A DNA stretch of 64,000 nucleotides, from positions 1 through 64,000 of the forward strand of contig CAWFMC010000021.1 in assembly GCA_963816725.1 (NCBI GenBank), written 5' to 3'. This document shows positions 1 to 9,095 of the stretch, piece after piece; position 1 is the stretch's first letter, and every line of letters begins with the position of its first letter. The notes below the pieces were generated by a model, which did no database searches, was not told the DNA's origin, and saw only the letters and a program-made list of their open reading frames with translations. A program made the position numbers and the translations under genes. The DNA is from CAVSUB01 sp963816725. Lineage in GTDB: Bacteria; Acidobacteriota; Vicinamibacteria; Vicinamibacterales; 2-12-FULL-66-21.

Positions 1-129
1 GAGCTCGGTGGTGAGCGCCTGCGTCAAGCCGTCGGCAAGATAGTCAGCACCGACCCCAATGGTCGCGAACGGCAATACCGCGAGCGATGGGATCTCGGGT
101 GACGATGAAAACAGCGGCGGCCCCGCGCG
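1..129 (-). pseudogene. TolB/FlgO-like domain segment downstream of an in-frame TAG (partial at left edge)
   Basis: Reading the minus strand on from the stop codon at 130-132, in the same frame, gives an open stretch to the window edge. It contains SLAVLPFATIGVGADYLADG and then LTQALTTEL. This is the characteristic start of the TolB-like/FlgO-like domain (family pattern IAVLPF...YFADGLT..L) that follows the transmembrane helix in acidobacterial CadC-like regulators. The segment therefore looks like the natural continuation of the gene at 130-723, cut off by a single amber codon and then by the window edge. Whether the stop is real, read through, or a base-calling error cannot be told from the sequence. 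Confidence 0.7.
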
Positions 130-723
130 CTACCAGAGGCTAACCGCCAACAGCACCACGCACAGGGCAAGAGCAGCGACAAGGAGAGCTCGAGACGTTC
201 TGCTGCTAGGGCCGCGGGGCAACACTCCGTCGAAGGATGGGCTTGCTGTCGCGTTGAGCTCGGCCCGCCCATCCACCATCCCTGCAAGTGGCTGCTCGAC
301 ACGGAGGTCCACCACGGTTTCGGCGAGGACCGTCGGGTTTCGTGGATCAGATCGACCAGCTCCCTCAGCCTCTCCGACCACTTCGACTGGCGCGATGAAC
401 CGATAGCCACGACCCCGTAAGGTTTCGACGTAGATCGGCGAATCGGCATCGTCGCCAAGCGCCGCGCGGACCTGTTGGACGATGTGATTGAGGCCCTGCT
501 CAAAATCGACGTAGACGCCCCCATCCCACAGCGACCGGGCGATTTCGTCCCGCGGGATCACCTCCCTCGGACGCGTGACCAGCAGCGTCAGGAGCTTGAG
601 TCCCTGGGGGCGCAGTCTGACGAGGCGCCCGGCCTTCCGCAATTCAGAGGTCGCCGGATCGAACTCGAACACTCCGAAGCGATACCGGGTCGTGGAGCCC
701 ACAACTGTGCCTGTCTGAATCAA
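130..723 (-). CDS. CadC-like winged-helix transmembrane regulator, N-terminal part
   Basis: About residues 15-110 form an OmpR/PhoB-type winged-helix DNA-binding domain (Trans_reg_C), ending in the typical wing sequence TLRGRGYRFI at 101-110. A linker follows, then one hydrophobic helix at about 179-197 (ALLVAALALCVVLLAVSLW), and the frame stops immediately after it. In this family the helix is normally followed by a periplasmic TolB-like and TPR sensor region, and that region is visible in frame past the stop. The protein as written would be a membrane-anchored DNA-binding domain with no sensor. The start is either TTG at 723 or GTG at 702; neither has a strong Shine-Dalgarno. It is divergent from the haloperoxidase-like gene at 917, a plausible target. 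Confidence 0.75.
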   Translation of the reverse strand: MIQTGTVVGSTTRYRFGVFEFDPATSELRKAGRLVRLRPQGLKLLTLLVTRPREVIPRDEIARSLWDGGVYVDFEQGLNHIVQQVRAALGDDADSPIYVETLRGRGYRFIAPVEVVGEAEGAGRSDPRNPTVLAETVVDLRVEQPLAGMVDGRAELNATASPSFDGVLPRGPSSRTSRALLVAALALCVVLLAVSLW

Positions 724-916
724 GTCTCAGCGGACGCGCTCAGCCGGCATCGCTTCTCCCGTTCATTCAGCGCGACAACTGCCATCAAATCATGCTCTTA
801 CACGCTCAGACAGGTTGCCTCGAGAAATCATCCCGCGATCATGGTATCGAGGCGTCCTTTCCCGTACCGTCTCCCGCGAGCATCGAATGGCTCACTTATA
901 CACCCAGGAGCCTGCC

Positions 917-2257
917 ATGAGAACGCGTCCAACGGTGTTCGTCGGCGCCCTGTCCTTCGCTGCTGTCGCCGTGGTGCTTGCGGCGCCGCGCCCGGCGGCC
1001 CGGTCAACACTGCCGGACCCGAGCCCCGCCATGCAGGTGGTGCTCGGTAATCCGGTGGTCGAGTGGCACCAGATATTCAACGCGGCGACCCTCAGCACGA
1101 CTCCAGTCCCCAACTCGCTGACGACGAGTCGCTCGGCGGCCCTCCTGTCGGTCAGCGTGTTCGACGCCATCAACGGTGTGGAACGGCGGTACCAACCCTA
1201 CCTGGTGACCGAGCGCGCCCCGGCCCGGACGTCGGCGGACGCCGCAGTGATTCAGGCGGCTTACGCGACGCTAGTAAGGATCTATCCGGTACAGGCCGCG
1301 TTCTTAAGCGGGCGTCGGGATGCCTCCATCGCCGGGTTGCTGGCGGTCGGGCGTTCTGAACAAGTCGAGCGGGGGATAGCATGGGGCCAGTACGTCGCCG
1401 ACGCGATCTGGTCGGCACGCGAGCGTGATGGATTCACGCCGGTCATGGCGCCGTTCACAGGCTCCCCAACCACCGGCTTCTGGAGACCTACTCCTCCCGC
1501 GAACTCCTCCGGCGTCGGGCCGCAGTTCGCGACGATGACGCCGTGGGTTCTGACGCGGCCGTCGCAGTTTCGCCCGCAGCCACCGCCGGCGTTGAATAGT
1601 CAGGAATACGCCACCGATCTCAACGAAACCAAGATGTGGGGCGGCGTCACGGGCTCGGTTCGACAGCCTGAGGACTCCGCCCTGGCAGTGTTCTGGAGCG
1701 GCAACGGCACGCTCTACTGGACTCGAGTGGCTACGGATCTCGCAGAGGCGCGACAGTTGGGCGCTTCCGAGAGCGCACATCTCTTTGCCGTGCTGCACGT
1801 GGCCATGGCCGACGCGTCCATCGCCACGTGGGACGCCAAATATCGATACGTGTTCTGGCGGCCGGTGACCGCTATTCGGTTGGCCGACGATGACGGGAAC
1901 GACGGCACCGTTGCTGACCCGACGTGGACGCCGTTCCTCACCACCTCCGCCCATCCCGAATACCCTTCGGGGCACTCCAACCTCGCCGGCGCCGCGGCGA
2001 CGGTCCTCAGCGCAATCTTCGGCCCCGAGGTGCCGTTCAACGCAACCTCCGAAGTGAGCCCAGGTTCCGTCCGCTGGTTCGTCGGATTCGACAGTGCTCT
2101 CAAAGAAATGGCTGACGCCCGGGTGTTCGGCGGCATGCATTTCCGGACGGCGTGCGTCCGCGGGGCTGCTCTCGGAGGCACGGTTGCGTCTTACGTCCTC
2201 GAGAATGCCATGCGCTCCAGACGCCATGACGGGCAGTTCACTCCTGACGCTCGCTGA
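917..2257 (+). CDS. Secreted vanadium-dependent haloperoxidase / PAP2-superfamily protein
   Basis: A 446-residue protein with an N-terminal hydrophobic export signal (about residues 5-25). Its C-terminal half carries the vanadate/phosphate pocket of vanadium haloperoxidases and PAP2 phosphatases: K308 in the K-x6-RP motif (KYRYVFWRP), PSGH at 350-353, and R402 and H408 in an R-x5-H arrangement (RVFGGMH). The Asp that in classical haloperoxidases lies four residues after the catalytic His is not present; the sequence there is HFRTA. Halide oxidation is therefore less certain than vanadate/phosphate binding. The ATG at 917 is chosen because AGGAG lies seven bases upstream and the signal peptide begins there; an in-frame start further upstream adds non-secretory residues. 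It probably acts outside the cytoplasm; substrate unknown. Confidence 0.85.
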   Translation: MRTRPTVFVGALSFAAVAVVLAAPRPAARSTLPDPSPAMQVVLGNPVVEWHQIFNAATLSTTPVPNSLTTSRSAALLSVSVFDAINGVERRYQPYLVTERAPARTSADAAVIQAAYATLVRIYPVQAAFLSGRRDASIAGLLAVGRSEQVERGIAWGQYVADAIWSARERDGFTPVMAPFTGSPTTGFWRPTPPANSSGVGPQFATMTPWVLTRPSQFRPQPPPALNSQEYATDLNETKMWGGVTGSVRQPEDSALAVFWSGNGTLYWTRVATDLAEARQLGASESAHLFAVLHVAMADASIATWDAKYRYVFWRPVTAIRLADDDGNDGTVADPTWTPFLTTSAHPEYPSGHSNLAGAAATVLSAIFGPEVPFNATSEVSPGSVRWFVGFDSALKEMADARVFGGMHFRTACVRGAALGGTVASYVLENAMRSRRHDGQFTPDAR

Positions 2258-2292
2258 CGAACAACATCCCGCCGGCCTTCAGTTGACGGCTG

Positions 2293-4776
2293 CTACTCGG
2301 CGCGCAGCGCCGCCCACGGGTCGATCCGGGTGGCGCGGCGCGCGGGCAGCCACGCGGCCATCAGTCCCACGGCCAACAGGAGAAGCGTGACGATCGTGAA
2401 CACCATCGGATCGGTGGGGGTCACGCCGAACAGGAACGTCTGCAGCACGCGCGTGACGACCAGCGCACCGGCAAGGCCGACGATCAGCCCGGCGGCGACG
2501 ATGCGGAGCGCGCGGGTGAGCACGAGGCGGAGCACGTCGCGGCGGTCCGCGCCGAGGGCCATGCGCACGCCGATCTCGCGGCGGCGCTGCGTCACCGAAT
2601 ACGCCATCAACCCGTACAGCCCGCACGTCGCGATCAGCATCGCGGCCGTCGCGAACAGCCCCAGCAGCACTGTCCGGAACCGCGGCTGCGCCACTGACGC
2701 CGCCAGCGCCTCGTCCATCGTCAACGCGGTGTCAATCGGGAGATCCGGAGCGGCACGGCGAATTTCGGCGCGAATGCCTTCGGCGACGCCGGCAGGGATC
2801 GCGGTGCGCGCGACGAACGAGACGTAGCGCGTGAACCCGCTGCGGTCCTGCTGAAAGGGCGCATAGATCATGGGCTTCACGCCTTGATCGAGGCCTCGCT
2901 GATGGATGTCCGCGACGACCCCGACGACCGTCAGCCAGTCGCCGGCGTCGTCCAGGCGCACGCGCTGGCCAAGCGCGGCCGAGAGGCCACCCGGAAAGTA
3001 GTCGCGCACCACCCGCTCGGTGACGATTGCCACTTTAGGCGCCGCCGCCGTGTCCCGAGTGGTGAAGTCGCGGCCGGCCAGGAGCGGGATCCCCATTGTC
3101 GCGAAATAGCCCGCGTCGATCTTTGGCGTCCCGACGAAGAGGGTAGGTTTCGGTCGACCCTCGATCTCGAAGTCGCCCTGGATGAACATCATCCCGAAAG
3201 GCACGGAATTGATGACACTGGCGGACGTTACGCCCGGCAGCGATCGGATACGTTCGAGCATGTCCTGGACGAAGACATGGATGCGTTCGGGCTCGCTGTA
3301 AAGCCGTTCGGGCAGCGTGACCTTGACGATCTGCAGGGCGCCATCGCGGCCGCTCGATTCGAAACCGGGTGAGACGGAGGTCAGCCGGAGGAAGCTGTGG
3401 ATCAGCAGGCCCGCGCCGATCAGCAGGACGAGCGTCATCGCGATCTGCGCGCCGACCAGCAGTGTCCGCAGCCGATCGCCCTGACGATCACCCGTCGCGC
3501 GTGCGCCGCCGGCGTGCAGGGCGAGGCCTTCGCCGAATGCGGCCCCACTGACGCGCAGCGCCGGCACGAGGCCGATCACCAAGGCCGACACCAACGACAA
3601 ACCGAGGCAGAACGCCGCCACGCGTGCGTCGATCACGATCGCACCGAGACGTGGCAGCAGGATTTGCGGCACCAGCGGCAGCGTGATGCGGATCGCGAGC
3701 TGCGCGAGCAGCACGCCGAGCGCTGCGCCCAGGAGCGACAGCACACCCGCTTCCGTGAGCAGCTGACGCACGATCCGCGGCCGCCCGGCACCGAGCGCCA
3801 TCCGGACGGACAGCTCACCGCGCCGGCCGCTGAGGCGAGCCATCTGGAGGTTCGCGACGTTGACGCACGCGATGAGCAGCACGAACGACACCGCACCGAG
3901 CAGGATCAGTAGAAGAATCCGCACCGAGTCCGAACCGTAGTCCCGCAAGCCCGCCACGCGGGCCAGGGTGCGCCCCGTGGCGGCAAATGTACCGGCCTGC
4001 GCCAATGCGCCTATCGGAGCGATCGACGGATCTTTCAACAGCGCCGTTAACTCCGCTTCTACTCGGTCGCGTGCCACGCCCGGCTGCATGCGGCCCATCA
4101 GCCACAGGAAGGCACTCTTGCCGGTGTCACGAGGCCACCGGTTGGGCATGAACAGGTCCGGCTCGGGCAGCGCGCCGAACCGGGGGATCACCGGCCTGAA
4201 GCTGAAGTCCGGCGGGAGAACGCCGACGATGGTCCGGGGGACGCCGTCGATGGTGATCGACTGTCCCGCTGTCGCCGGATCCGCCTTGAACCACGCGCGC
4301 CACAGCCGATCGCTGACGATCACGGCCCGGTCGTCGTCTGCCGCCGCGGCGCCGGTGAGGAACGTGCGCCCGCGCGCGGGCGTGACGCCCAGCGTGGCGA
4401 AGAAATTCGGGCTCACGTCGAGCGCCGGGATCCGAAGCGCCTCGCCGCGTCCAGTGAGTTGCGCGTCGATCGAGGTGTAGGCCGTCAGGTGATCGAGGGT
4501 GGTGACGTGCTGGCGGAGCGCCTCGTACGATCCAGGCGTCCAGGTGGTGAACGTCTTGACGCCGGTCTCGGTCTGCTGCGCTGACGAGATCACGACCAGG
4601 CGATCGGGATTGGGATAGGGCAGCGGTCGCCACAGCACGCCGTAGGCGACGGAAAAGATCGCCGTATTGAGGCCGATGCCCAGCGCCAGCGTGGCAAGCG
4701 CGGTGAACGTGAATCCCGGTTCCCGCCGCATCAACCGCAGCGCGTGGCGCACATCCTTGAGGACAGGTTCGATCAT
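2293..4776 (-). CDS. ADOP-type ABC transporter permease (MacB-like periplasmic core x2, FtsX x2)
   Basis: An 827-residue membrane protein made of two tandem MacB_PCD-FtsX units, the architecture known in Acidobacteria as duplicated orphan permeases (ADOP). The N-terminus VLKDVRHALRLMRREPGFTF leads into the first helix. The first FtsX block spans about 286-405 and begins with LLLILLGAVSFVLLIACVNV. A new helix at about 437-460 starts the second unit, and the last FtsX block covers about 710-820 with the typical RRREIGVRMALGA sequence. No ATPase gene is adjacent, which is usual for ADOPs. By family it could act in efflux or in lipoprotein/peptide handling, but the substrate is unknown. It is divergent from the two-component pair at 5022-6885, which might control it. 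The start ATG at 4776 fits the family N-terminus. Confidence 0.9.
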   Translation of the reverse strand: MIEPVLKDVRHALRLMRREPGFTFTALATLALGIGLNTAIFSVAYGVLWRPLPYPNPDRLVVISSAQQTETGVKTFTTWTPGSYEALRQHVTTLDHLTAYTSIDAQLTGRGEALRIPALDVSPNFFATLGVTPARGRTFLTGAAAADDDRAVIVSDRLWRAWFKADPATAGQSITIDGVPRTIVGVLPPDFSFRPVIPRFGALPEPDLFMPNRWPRDTGKSAFLWLMGRMQPGVARDRVEAELTALLKDPSIAPIGALAQAGTFAATGRTLARVAGLRDYGSDSVRILLLILLGAVSFVLLIACVNVANLQMARLSGRRGELSVRMALGAGRPRIVRQLLTEAGVLSLLGAALGVLLAQLAIRITLPLVPQILLPRLGAIVIDARVAAFCLGLSLVSALVIGLVPALRVSGAAFGEGLALHAGGARATGDRQGDRLRTLLVGAQIAMTLVLLIGAGLLIHSFLRLTSVSPGFESSGRDGALQIVKVTLPERLYSEPERIHVFVQDMLERIRSLPGVTSASVINSVPFGMMFIQGDFEIEGRPKPTLFVGTPKIDAGYFATMGIPLLAGRDFTTRDTAAAPKVAIVTERVVRDYFPGGLSAALGQRVRLDDAGDWLTVVGVVADIHQRGLDQGVKPMIYAPFQQDRSGFTRYVSFVARTAIPAGVAEGIRAEIRRAAPDLPIDTALTMDEALAASVAQPRFRTVLLGLFATAAMLIATCGLYGLMAYSVTQRRREIGVRMALGADRRDVLRLVLTRALRIVAAGLIVGLAGALVVTRVLQTFLFGVTPTDPMVFTIVTLLLLAVGLMAAWLPARRATRIDPWAALRAE

Positions 4777-4956
4777 CGCGAGGCTCCAGGGTTCACGAGC
4801 GGCTCATGCAGCGCCGCTGGACCGGACGGTCCCGCCAAGCGGCGGTCGTCAACGTGCTGACGGGCACCAGGGTCGTCAGGCCCAACATTCGAAGGCAGCG
4901 GGCCGGTGTCGATGCGGGTTCGGTCGGGCCATGCGACTATTGAAGATCACGTGGCG

Positions 4957-4985
4957 TTGCCGGAGCGTATTCCGTTTTCTATATG
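4957..4985 (+). promoter_or_regulatory. Candidate sigma-70 promoter for the two-component operon
   Basis: TTGCCG at 4957-4962 and TATATG at 4980-4985 are separated by 17 bases in a locally AT-richer stretch, 36 bases before the response-regulator ATG. The match is partial (about four of six in each box), so it is a reasonable but unproven promoter. The intergenic region also has to hold the promoter of the divergent ADOP gene. Confidence 0.4.
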
Positions 4986-5021
4986 CTGACGATATGTCGG
5001 GGCTCGTAGCATCGAGGGTGT

Positions 5022-5717
5022 ATGCGTGTGTTGATCGTGGAGGACGAACCCTACCTCGCCGAGGCCATCCGCGATGGTCTACGCCTGGCAGCGATCGCCG
5101 CCGACATCGCGGGTGACGGCCACGCCGCGCTGGAGCTGCTGGACCTCAACGCCTACGACATCGCCGTGCTCGACCGCGACATCCCGGGTCCGTCCGGCGA
5201 CGACATCGCCAAACGCATCGTCGCTTCTGGTAGCGGCCTGCCGATCCTCATGCTCACCGCCGCCGATCGGATCGACGACAAGGCCTCGGGGTTCGAGCTC
5301 GGCGCTGACGACTACCTCACCAAACCCTTCGAGCTCCAGGAACTCGTGCTCCGGCTTCGAGCGCTGAACCGCAGGCGAGCCCACAACACGCCGCCAGTGC
5401 GGGACATCGCCGGTGTGCGTCTGGATCCGTTCCGCCGGGAAGTCTACCGCGATGGCCGATACGTCGCGCTGACCCGGAAACAGTTTGCGGTGCTCGAGGT
5501 CCTGGTCGCTGCGGAAGGCGGCGTCGTGAGTGCCGAAGAGCTGCTCGCACGGGCGTGGGACGAGAACGCCGACCCGTTCACGAATGCCGTGCGGATCACG
5601 GTATCGGCCCTGCGCAAACGGCTCGGTGAACCCTGGATCATCGCGACCGTGGCGGGAGTCGGCTACCGCATCGACATCCCTCCCGGCACTGGACGCCACG
5701 GAGAGAGCCGTGGGTAG
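5022..5717 (+). CDS. OmpR-family response regulator
   Basis: A 231-residue two-component response regulator. The receiver domain (about 1-115) has the acidic pair E7/D8 (VEDEP), the phosphorylation site D51 (IAVLDRD) and the conserved K101 (YLTKPF). An OmpR/PhoB winged-helix domain (about 125-222) ends in VAGVGYRID. The length is normal for the family. The kinase gene overlaps its 3' end by eight bases, so the two are translationally coupled and form a cognate pair. The closest candidate target is the divergent ADOP permease at 2293-4776; this is inferred from position only. The stimulus is unknown. Confidence 0.93.
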   Translation: MRVLIVEDEPYLAEAIRDGLRLAAIAADIAGDGHAALELLDLNAYDIAVLDRDIPGPSGDDIAKRIVASGSGLPILMLTAADRIDDKASGFELGADDYLTKPFELQELVLRLRALNRRRAHNTPPVRDIAGVRLDPFRREVYRDGRYVALTRKQFAVLEVLVAAEGGVVSAEELLARAWDENADPFTNAVRITVSALRKRLGEPWIIATVAGVGYRIDIPPGTGRHGESRG

Positions 5718-6885
5718 ATTGCCCGGGCTGAGCGTTCGTCTGAAGCTCACGCTCAGCTATGCCGGGTTCCTGATGCTCGCCGGGTTCCTGATGCTCGTGG
5801 CCGCGTGGCTCGCGGGCCAACCGGACCGATCGTTCAACGAACTGGTGCAATACGTGCCCCAGTCGGTGATCAGCGCGCTCGGTGCTGTCGTGCCGGGGCA
5901 CCACGCGTTCCTTCTGCGCGCGTACGCGCCCGCCGCGGCGATCGCGCTCGCCTTCCTGTTGGTGTTTGGTCTCCTCGGGGGCTGGATTCTCGCGGGCCGC
6001 ATGCTCGCCCCGCTGATCCGGATTACGGACGCGACACGCCGGGCCACGAATGGGTCACTCTCGCACCGCATCCGGTTGCCGGGTCGGCGCGATGAGTTCC
6101 GGGAACTGGCCGACACGTTCGACACGATGCTCGAGCGGATGGAAGCCCATATCGGCGAACAGCGGCGATTCGCCGCCAATGCCTCTCACGAGCTGCGCAC
6201 GCCTCTGACCATCACGCGGACATTGCTCGACGTGGCACGCACCGATCCGAACCGTGACACAAGCGAACTGATCGAGCGCCTCTCCTCGATCAACGCCCGG
6301 GCGATCGATCTCACAGAGGCACTGCTTCTGCTCAGCCGCGCCGACCAACGATCCTTTCTCCGGGAACGGGTCGATCTGTCTCTCCTCGCGGAAGAAGCCA
6401 CAGAAACACTTCTTCCTCTCGCAGAAAAACGCCGCCTGAACATCGAGACCTCAGGGGACGAGGCCCCGACCATCGGCTCGCCCGCGCTCCTGCTGCAGAT
6501 GACGACCAACCTCGTACACAACGCGATCGTTCACAACCTGCCTGAACAGGGCACGGTGTGGGTCACGACCAGCGTTCGCGCCGAGTCTGCAGTGCTCACG
6601 GTCGAGAACACTGGCGAGAAACTCACCCCACAATTGGTATCCACGCTCGTCGAACCGTTTCAGCGCGGCACCGAACGCCTGCGCACCGACCACGCCGGCG
6701 TCGGTCTCGGTCTGGCGATCGTCAAGAGCATCACCCAGGCGCACGACGGCATGCTCACCCTGACGCCCCGACTCGCCGGGGGACTCTGCGTCACGGTGGA
6801 GCTGCCTGCCGCGCCAGCAACGGCGGCAACGGGCGAGGCGGGCGTATTGCCTTACGGCTCGACGACTCGAGCCAGCCAAGCGTGA
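5710..6885 (+). CDS. Membrane sensor histidine kinase (EnvZ/OmpR-type)
   Basis: With a GTG start at 5710, overlapping the regulator's stop codon, the protein has 391 residues. Two transmembrane helices (about 14-36 and 72-94) enclose a short extracytoplasmic loop, followed by a HAMP linker (about 90-145). The HisKA phosphoacceptor H150 lies in ANASHELRTP. The ATPase domain has an N-box (NLVHNAIVHN) and a G-box (GVGLGLAIV). The small sensor loop argues for sensing in the membrane or of envelope state rather than binding a large ligand. The frame stays open upstream of 5710, but that stretch lies inside the regulator gene and lacks the family's N-terminus, so GTG 5710 is preferred. Partner: the regulator at 5022. 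Confidence 0.9.
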   Translation: MGRLPGLSVRLKLTLSYAGFLMLAGFLMLVAAWLAGQPDRSFNELVQYVPQSVISALGAVVPGHHAFLLRAYAPAAAIALAFLLVFGLLGGWILAGRMLAPLIRITDATRRATNGSLSHRIRLPGRRDEFRELADTFDTMLERMEAHIGEQRRFAANASHELRTPLTITRTLLDVARTDPNRDTSELIERLSSINARAIDLTEALLLLSRADQRSFLRERVDLSLLAEEATETLLPLAEKRRLNIETSGDEAPTIGSPALLLQMTTNLVHNAIVHNLPEQGTVWVTTSVRAESAVLTVENTGEKLTPQLVSTLVEPFQRGTERLRTDHAGVGLGLAIVKSITQAHDGMLTLTPRLAGGLCVTVELPAAPATAATGEAGVLPYGSTTRASQA

Positions 6886-6985
6886 CGCGCAGGACGTTGC
6901 TTCCGGTGTTTGAACGACGCCCCCCGCAGCCGATCGACGGCATGAGGCGCCGCTCGAACGCGCTGTGCCGTTGGGCTCGAACCGA

Positions 6986-8374
6986 TCAGGACTTAGGGGT
7001 TGGCAGCGTCTGCGGGGGCTGGGCCGGGAGCGCCGCGTGGTCCTGAGGCGCGAGTGTGACGCGCAGGGCGTCGGCGACCTTGCGGGCGATCTCGTCTTGC
7101 AGTTCGAAGGCGTCCAGCATCTCACGGTCGTACCGCTCGGACCAGAGCGGAAAGTCCGTCCGGGTGTCGACGAGCTGGGCGTTGATGCGCAGCCGCTTGC
7201 CGGCGCGCCGTAAGCTGCCGGTGAGCACGCAGGTGGCGCCGAGTTGCTGGCCGATCTGGGCGGGCGTCACCCGCTTGTCGCGATACGCGAGCACGGTGGC
7301 GCGCGAGAAGATGTTCAGGCCCTTGATCTTCGACAGCTCCGTGATGATGTCCTCGGTGATGCCGTCGCGAAAATACTCGTCGTCCTTTACGCCGCTCAGG
7401 TTCTCGAAGAACAGCACCGCGACCGATCGCTCAGCCGACGCATTGGGGTCGGTGGCTGCAGCGGTCGTTTTCCTGCCCAGGTCGGAGTCGCGCCGCAGCC
7501 GAATCAAATCAGTCTTGAGATCGGTGGCCGTCTGGTAGCGGAGATTGCGGTCTTTCTCGAGTGCCTTGTCGAGGATGCGTCCGAACTCGGCCGGCAGCTC
7601 CGCGTCGCCGTGCGTGACGGGCACCGGGTCGTGGTTGAAGATCGCGTCGAACACCAGCGCCGGCGTGGCCCCGGCGAACGGCAGGCCGCCGGTGGCGGCC
7701 TGATAGAGCACGGTACCGAGTGAGAACAGGTCGGTGCGCGCGTCGGTGAGCCATCCACGCGCCTGTTCCGGCGACATATACGCCACCGTCCCGATCGCCG
7801 TGCCGGGGACGGTCAACTGCTCGCCCCTGGTCGTCTCGATCTCCGACCCCCACGGGTCCGCGGCGGCTCGCGCCCCTTCGATCTGGGCGATCCCAAAATC
7901 GAGGATCTTCACCTGGCCTCGCGGACTGAGGAAGATGTGGGCCGGCTTGATGTCGCGGTGGACGATGCCCTTGGCGTGGGCCGACTCCAGCGCATCCGCG
8001 ATCTGCAGCGCGATGTCGAGCAAGTGCGTCAGGTCGAACCGGTGGTGCCGGTCAATCATTTGCGCCAGCGTCTCGCCTTCGAGCAGCTCCATGACGATGA
8101 AGTGCTCGCCTGGACAGTTCGGCGGTGAGCACGGCGCATCGTGCTGCTCGATCGCGTAGACCGTGCAGATATTCGGGTGGTTCAGGGCTGACGCGGCGCG
8201 CGCCTCGCGTTGGAACCGCTCGAGCGCCTTCAGGTCATGGTCCAGTGCGGGCAGCAGGAATTTGAGGGCCACTCGACGTCCCAGCCGCGTGTCTTCCGCC
8301 TCGTACACGACGCCCATGCCGCCGCTGCCGAGCGGCCGGATGATGTCGTAGTGCGTGATGCGCGTGCCGAGCAT
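6986..8374 (-). CDS. Ser/Thr protein kinase with C-terminal TolB/FlgO-like domain
   Basis: Starting at the ATG at 8374 the product has 462 residues and begins directly before the kinase fold. It has the glycine loop GSGGMGVV, the ATP-binding K38 (RRVALKFL), the catalytic loop HRDIKPAHIF, DFG in ILDFGIAQ, and APE-like MSPEQ. The catalytic-loop Asn that binds metal in most kinases (HRDxKPxN) is His here. A second domain at about 325-445 begins SVAVLFFENLSG and carries the FlgO/TolB-like fold seen in acidobacterial kinases. Family members usually continue with TPR repeats, but this one stops in a Pro-rich tail, so it is short. The open frame extends upstream to 8542, but those residues resemble no kinase N-terminus. 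It is divergent from the cox genes; no transmembrane helix is obvious. Confidence 0.85.
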   Translation of the reverse strand: MLGTRITHYDIIRPLGSGGMGVVYEAEDTRLGRRVALKFLLPALDHDLKALERFQREARAASALNHPNICTVYAIEQHDAPCSPPNCPGEHFIVMELLEGETLAQMIDRHHRFDLTHLLDIALQIADALESAHAKGIVHRDIKPAHIFLSPRGQVKILDFGIAQIEGARAAADPWGSEIETTRGEQLTVPGTAIGTVAYMSPEQARGWLTDARTDLFSLGTVLYQAATGGLPFAGATPALVFDAIFNHDPVPVTHGDAELPAEFGRILDKALEKDRNLRYQTATDLKTDLIRLRRDSDLGRKTTAAATDPNASAERSVAVLFFENLSGVKDDEYFRDGITEDIITELSKIKGLNIFSRATVLAYRDKRVTPAQIGQQLGATCVLTGSLRRAGKRLRINAQLVDTRTDFPLWSERYDREMLDAFELQDEIARKVADALRVTLAPQDHAALPAQPPQTLPTPKS

Positions 8375-8630
8375 GGGTAGGCCTACGGACTCCGCATCGT
8401 AGTCCTCGCCCCCCAGTCCGTCAACGAAGCTTGTGGCGGTCGGTGATAGAGAGCGCCTTCTGATCGCGATGCCGTCGAGCATCCAGCTCACCCATGGCAG
8501 GATCTTGACCGGGGCAGGATACGCAGTCTCGCGACTCCCCAAGAGCCGCAGGAATCCACGTCGAAAATCAGGGATTTGTCACGAGACTTTTTGGGGTAGG
8601 CTAGGCGCCTCCTTTTTCGAGAGCGCATAT

Positions 8631-9092
8631 ATGGCCCAAATCTCGATGACCGTGAACGGCAAGGCGCGCAAAGCAAACGTCGATCCCCGCGTGCTTCTGG
8701 TCCACTTCCTGCGCGAGCACCTGCGCCTGACCGGCACGCACATCGGGTGCGACACGAGTCAGTGCGGATCCTGCACCGTCCTCCTGGACGGCCGGAGCGC
8801 GAAATCCTGCACGATCTTCGCGGTCCAGGCCGATGGCTCGGAGATCACGACGATCGAGGGGCTCGCCCCTGATGGCCAGCTGCATCCTCTGCAACACGCC
8901 TTCTGGGAGGAACATGGCCTCCAGTGCGGCTACTGCACGCCGGGGATGATCATGGCGGCGGTGACGCTGCTCGAGGACAATCCGAAGCCGTCGGAGCGCG
9001 AGATACGCGAAGGGATCTCCGGCAACTACTGCCGCTGCACCGGCTACCAGCACATCGTCAACGCCATTCAGCGCGCCGCGGAGAAGAGGTAA
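8631..9092 (+). CDS. coxS: CO dehydrogenase-type molybdenum hydroxylase, [2Fe-2S] small subunit
   Basis: A 153-residue iron-sulphur subunit of the xanthine oxidase/CODH family. The plant-ferredoxin-like N-terminal domain has the cluster motif GCDTSQCGSC. The C-terminal four-helix domain binds the second [2Fe-2S] cluster through CGYCTPG and CRCTGY. These clusters pass electrons from the molybdenum site in CoxL to FAD in CoxM. Only three bases separate its stop from coxL, so they are co-transcribed. The start at 8631 is chosen because MAQISMTVNGK is the normal family N-terminus; the Shine-Dalgarno is weak. Length and motifs are complete. Confidence 0.94.
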   Translation: MAQISMTVNGKARKANVDPRVLLVHFLREHLRLTGTHIGCDTSQCGSCTVLLDGRSAKSCTIFAVQADGSEITTIEGLAPDGQLHPLQHAFWEEHGLQCGYCTPGMIMAAVTLLEDNPKPSEREIREGISGNYCRCTGYQHIVNAIQRAAEKR

Positions 9093-9095
9093 GCG

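Noticed and set aside
1304..2227. A 307-codon frame opposite the haloperoxidase-like gene
   Set aside because: No recognisable domain, biased composition; the + strand gene has all expected motifs.
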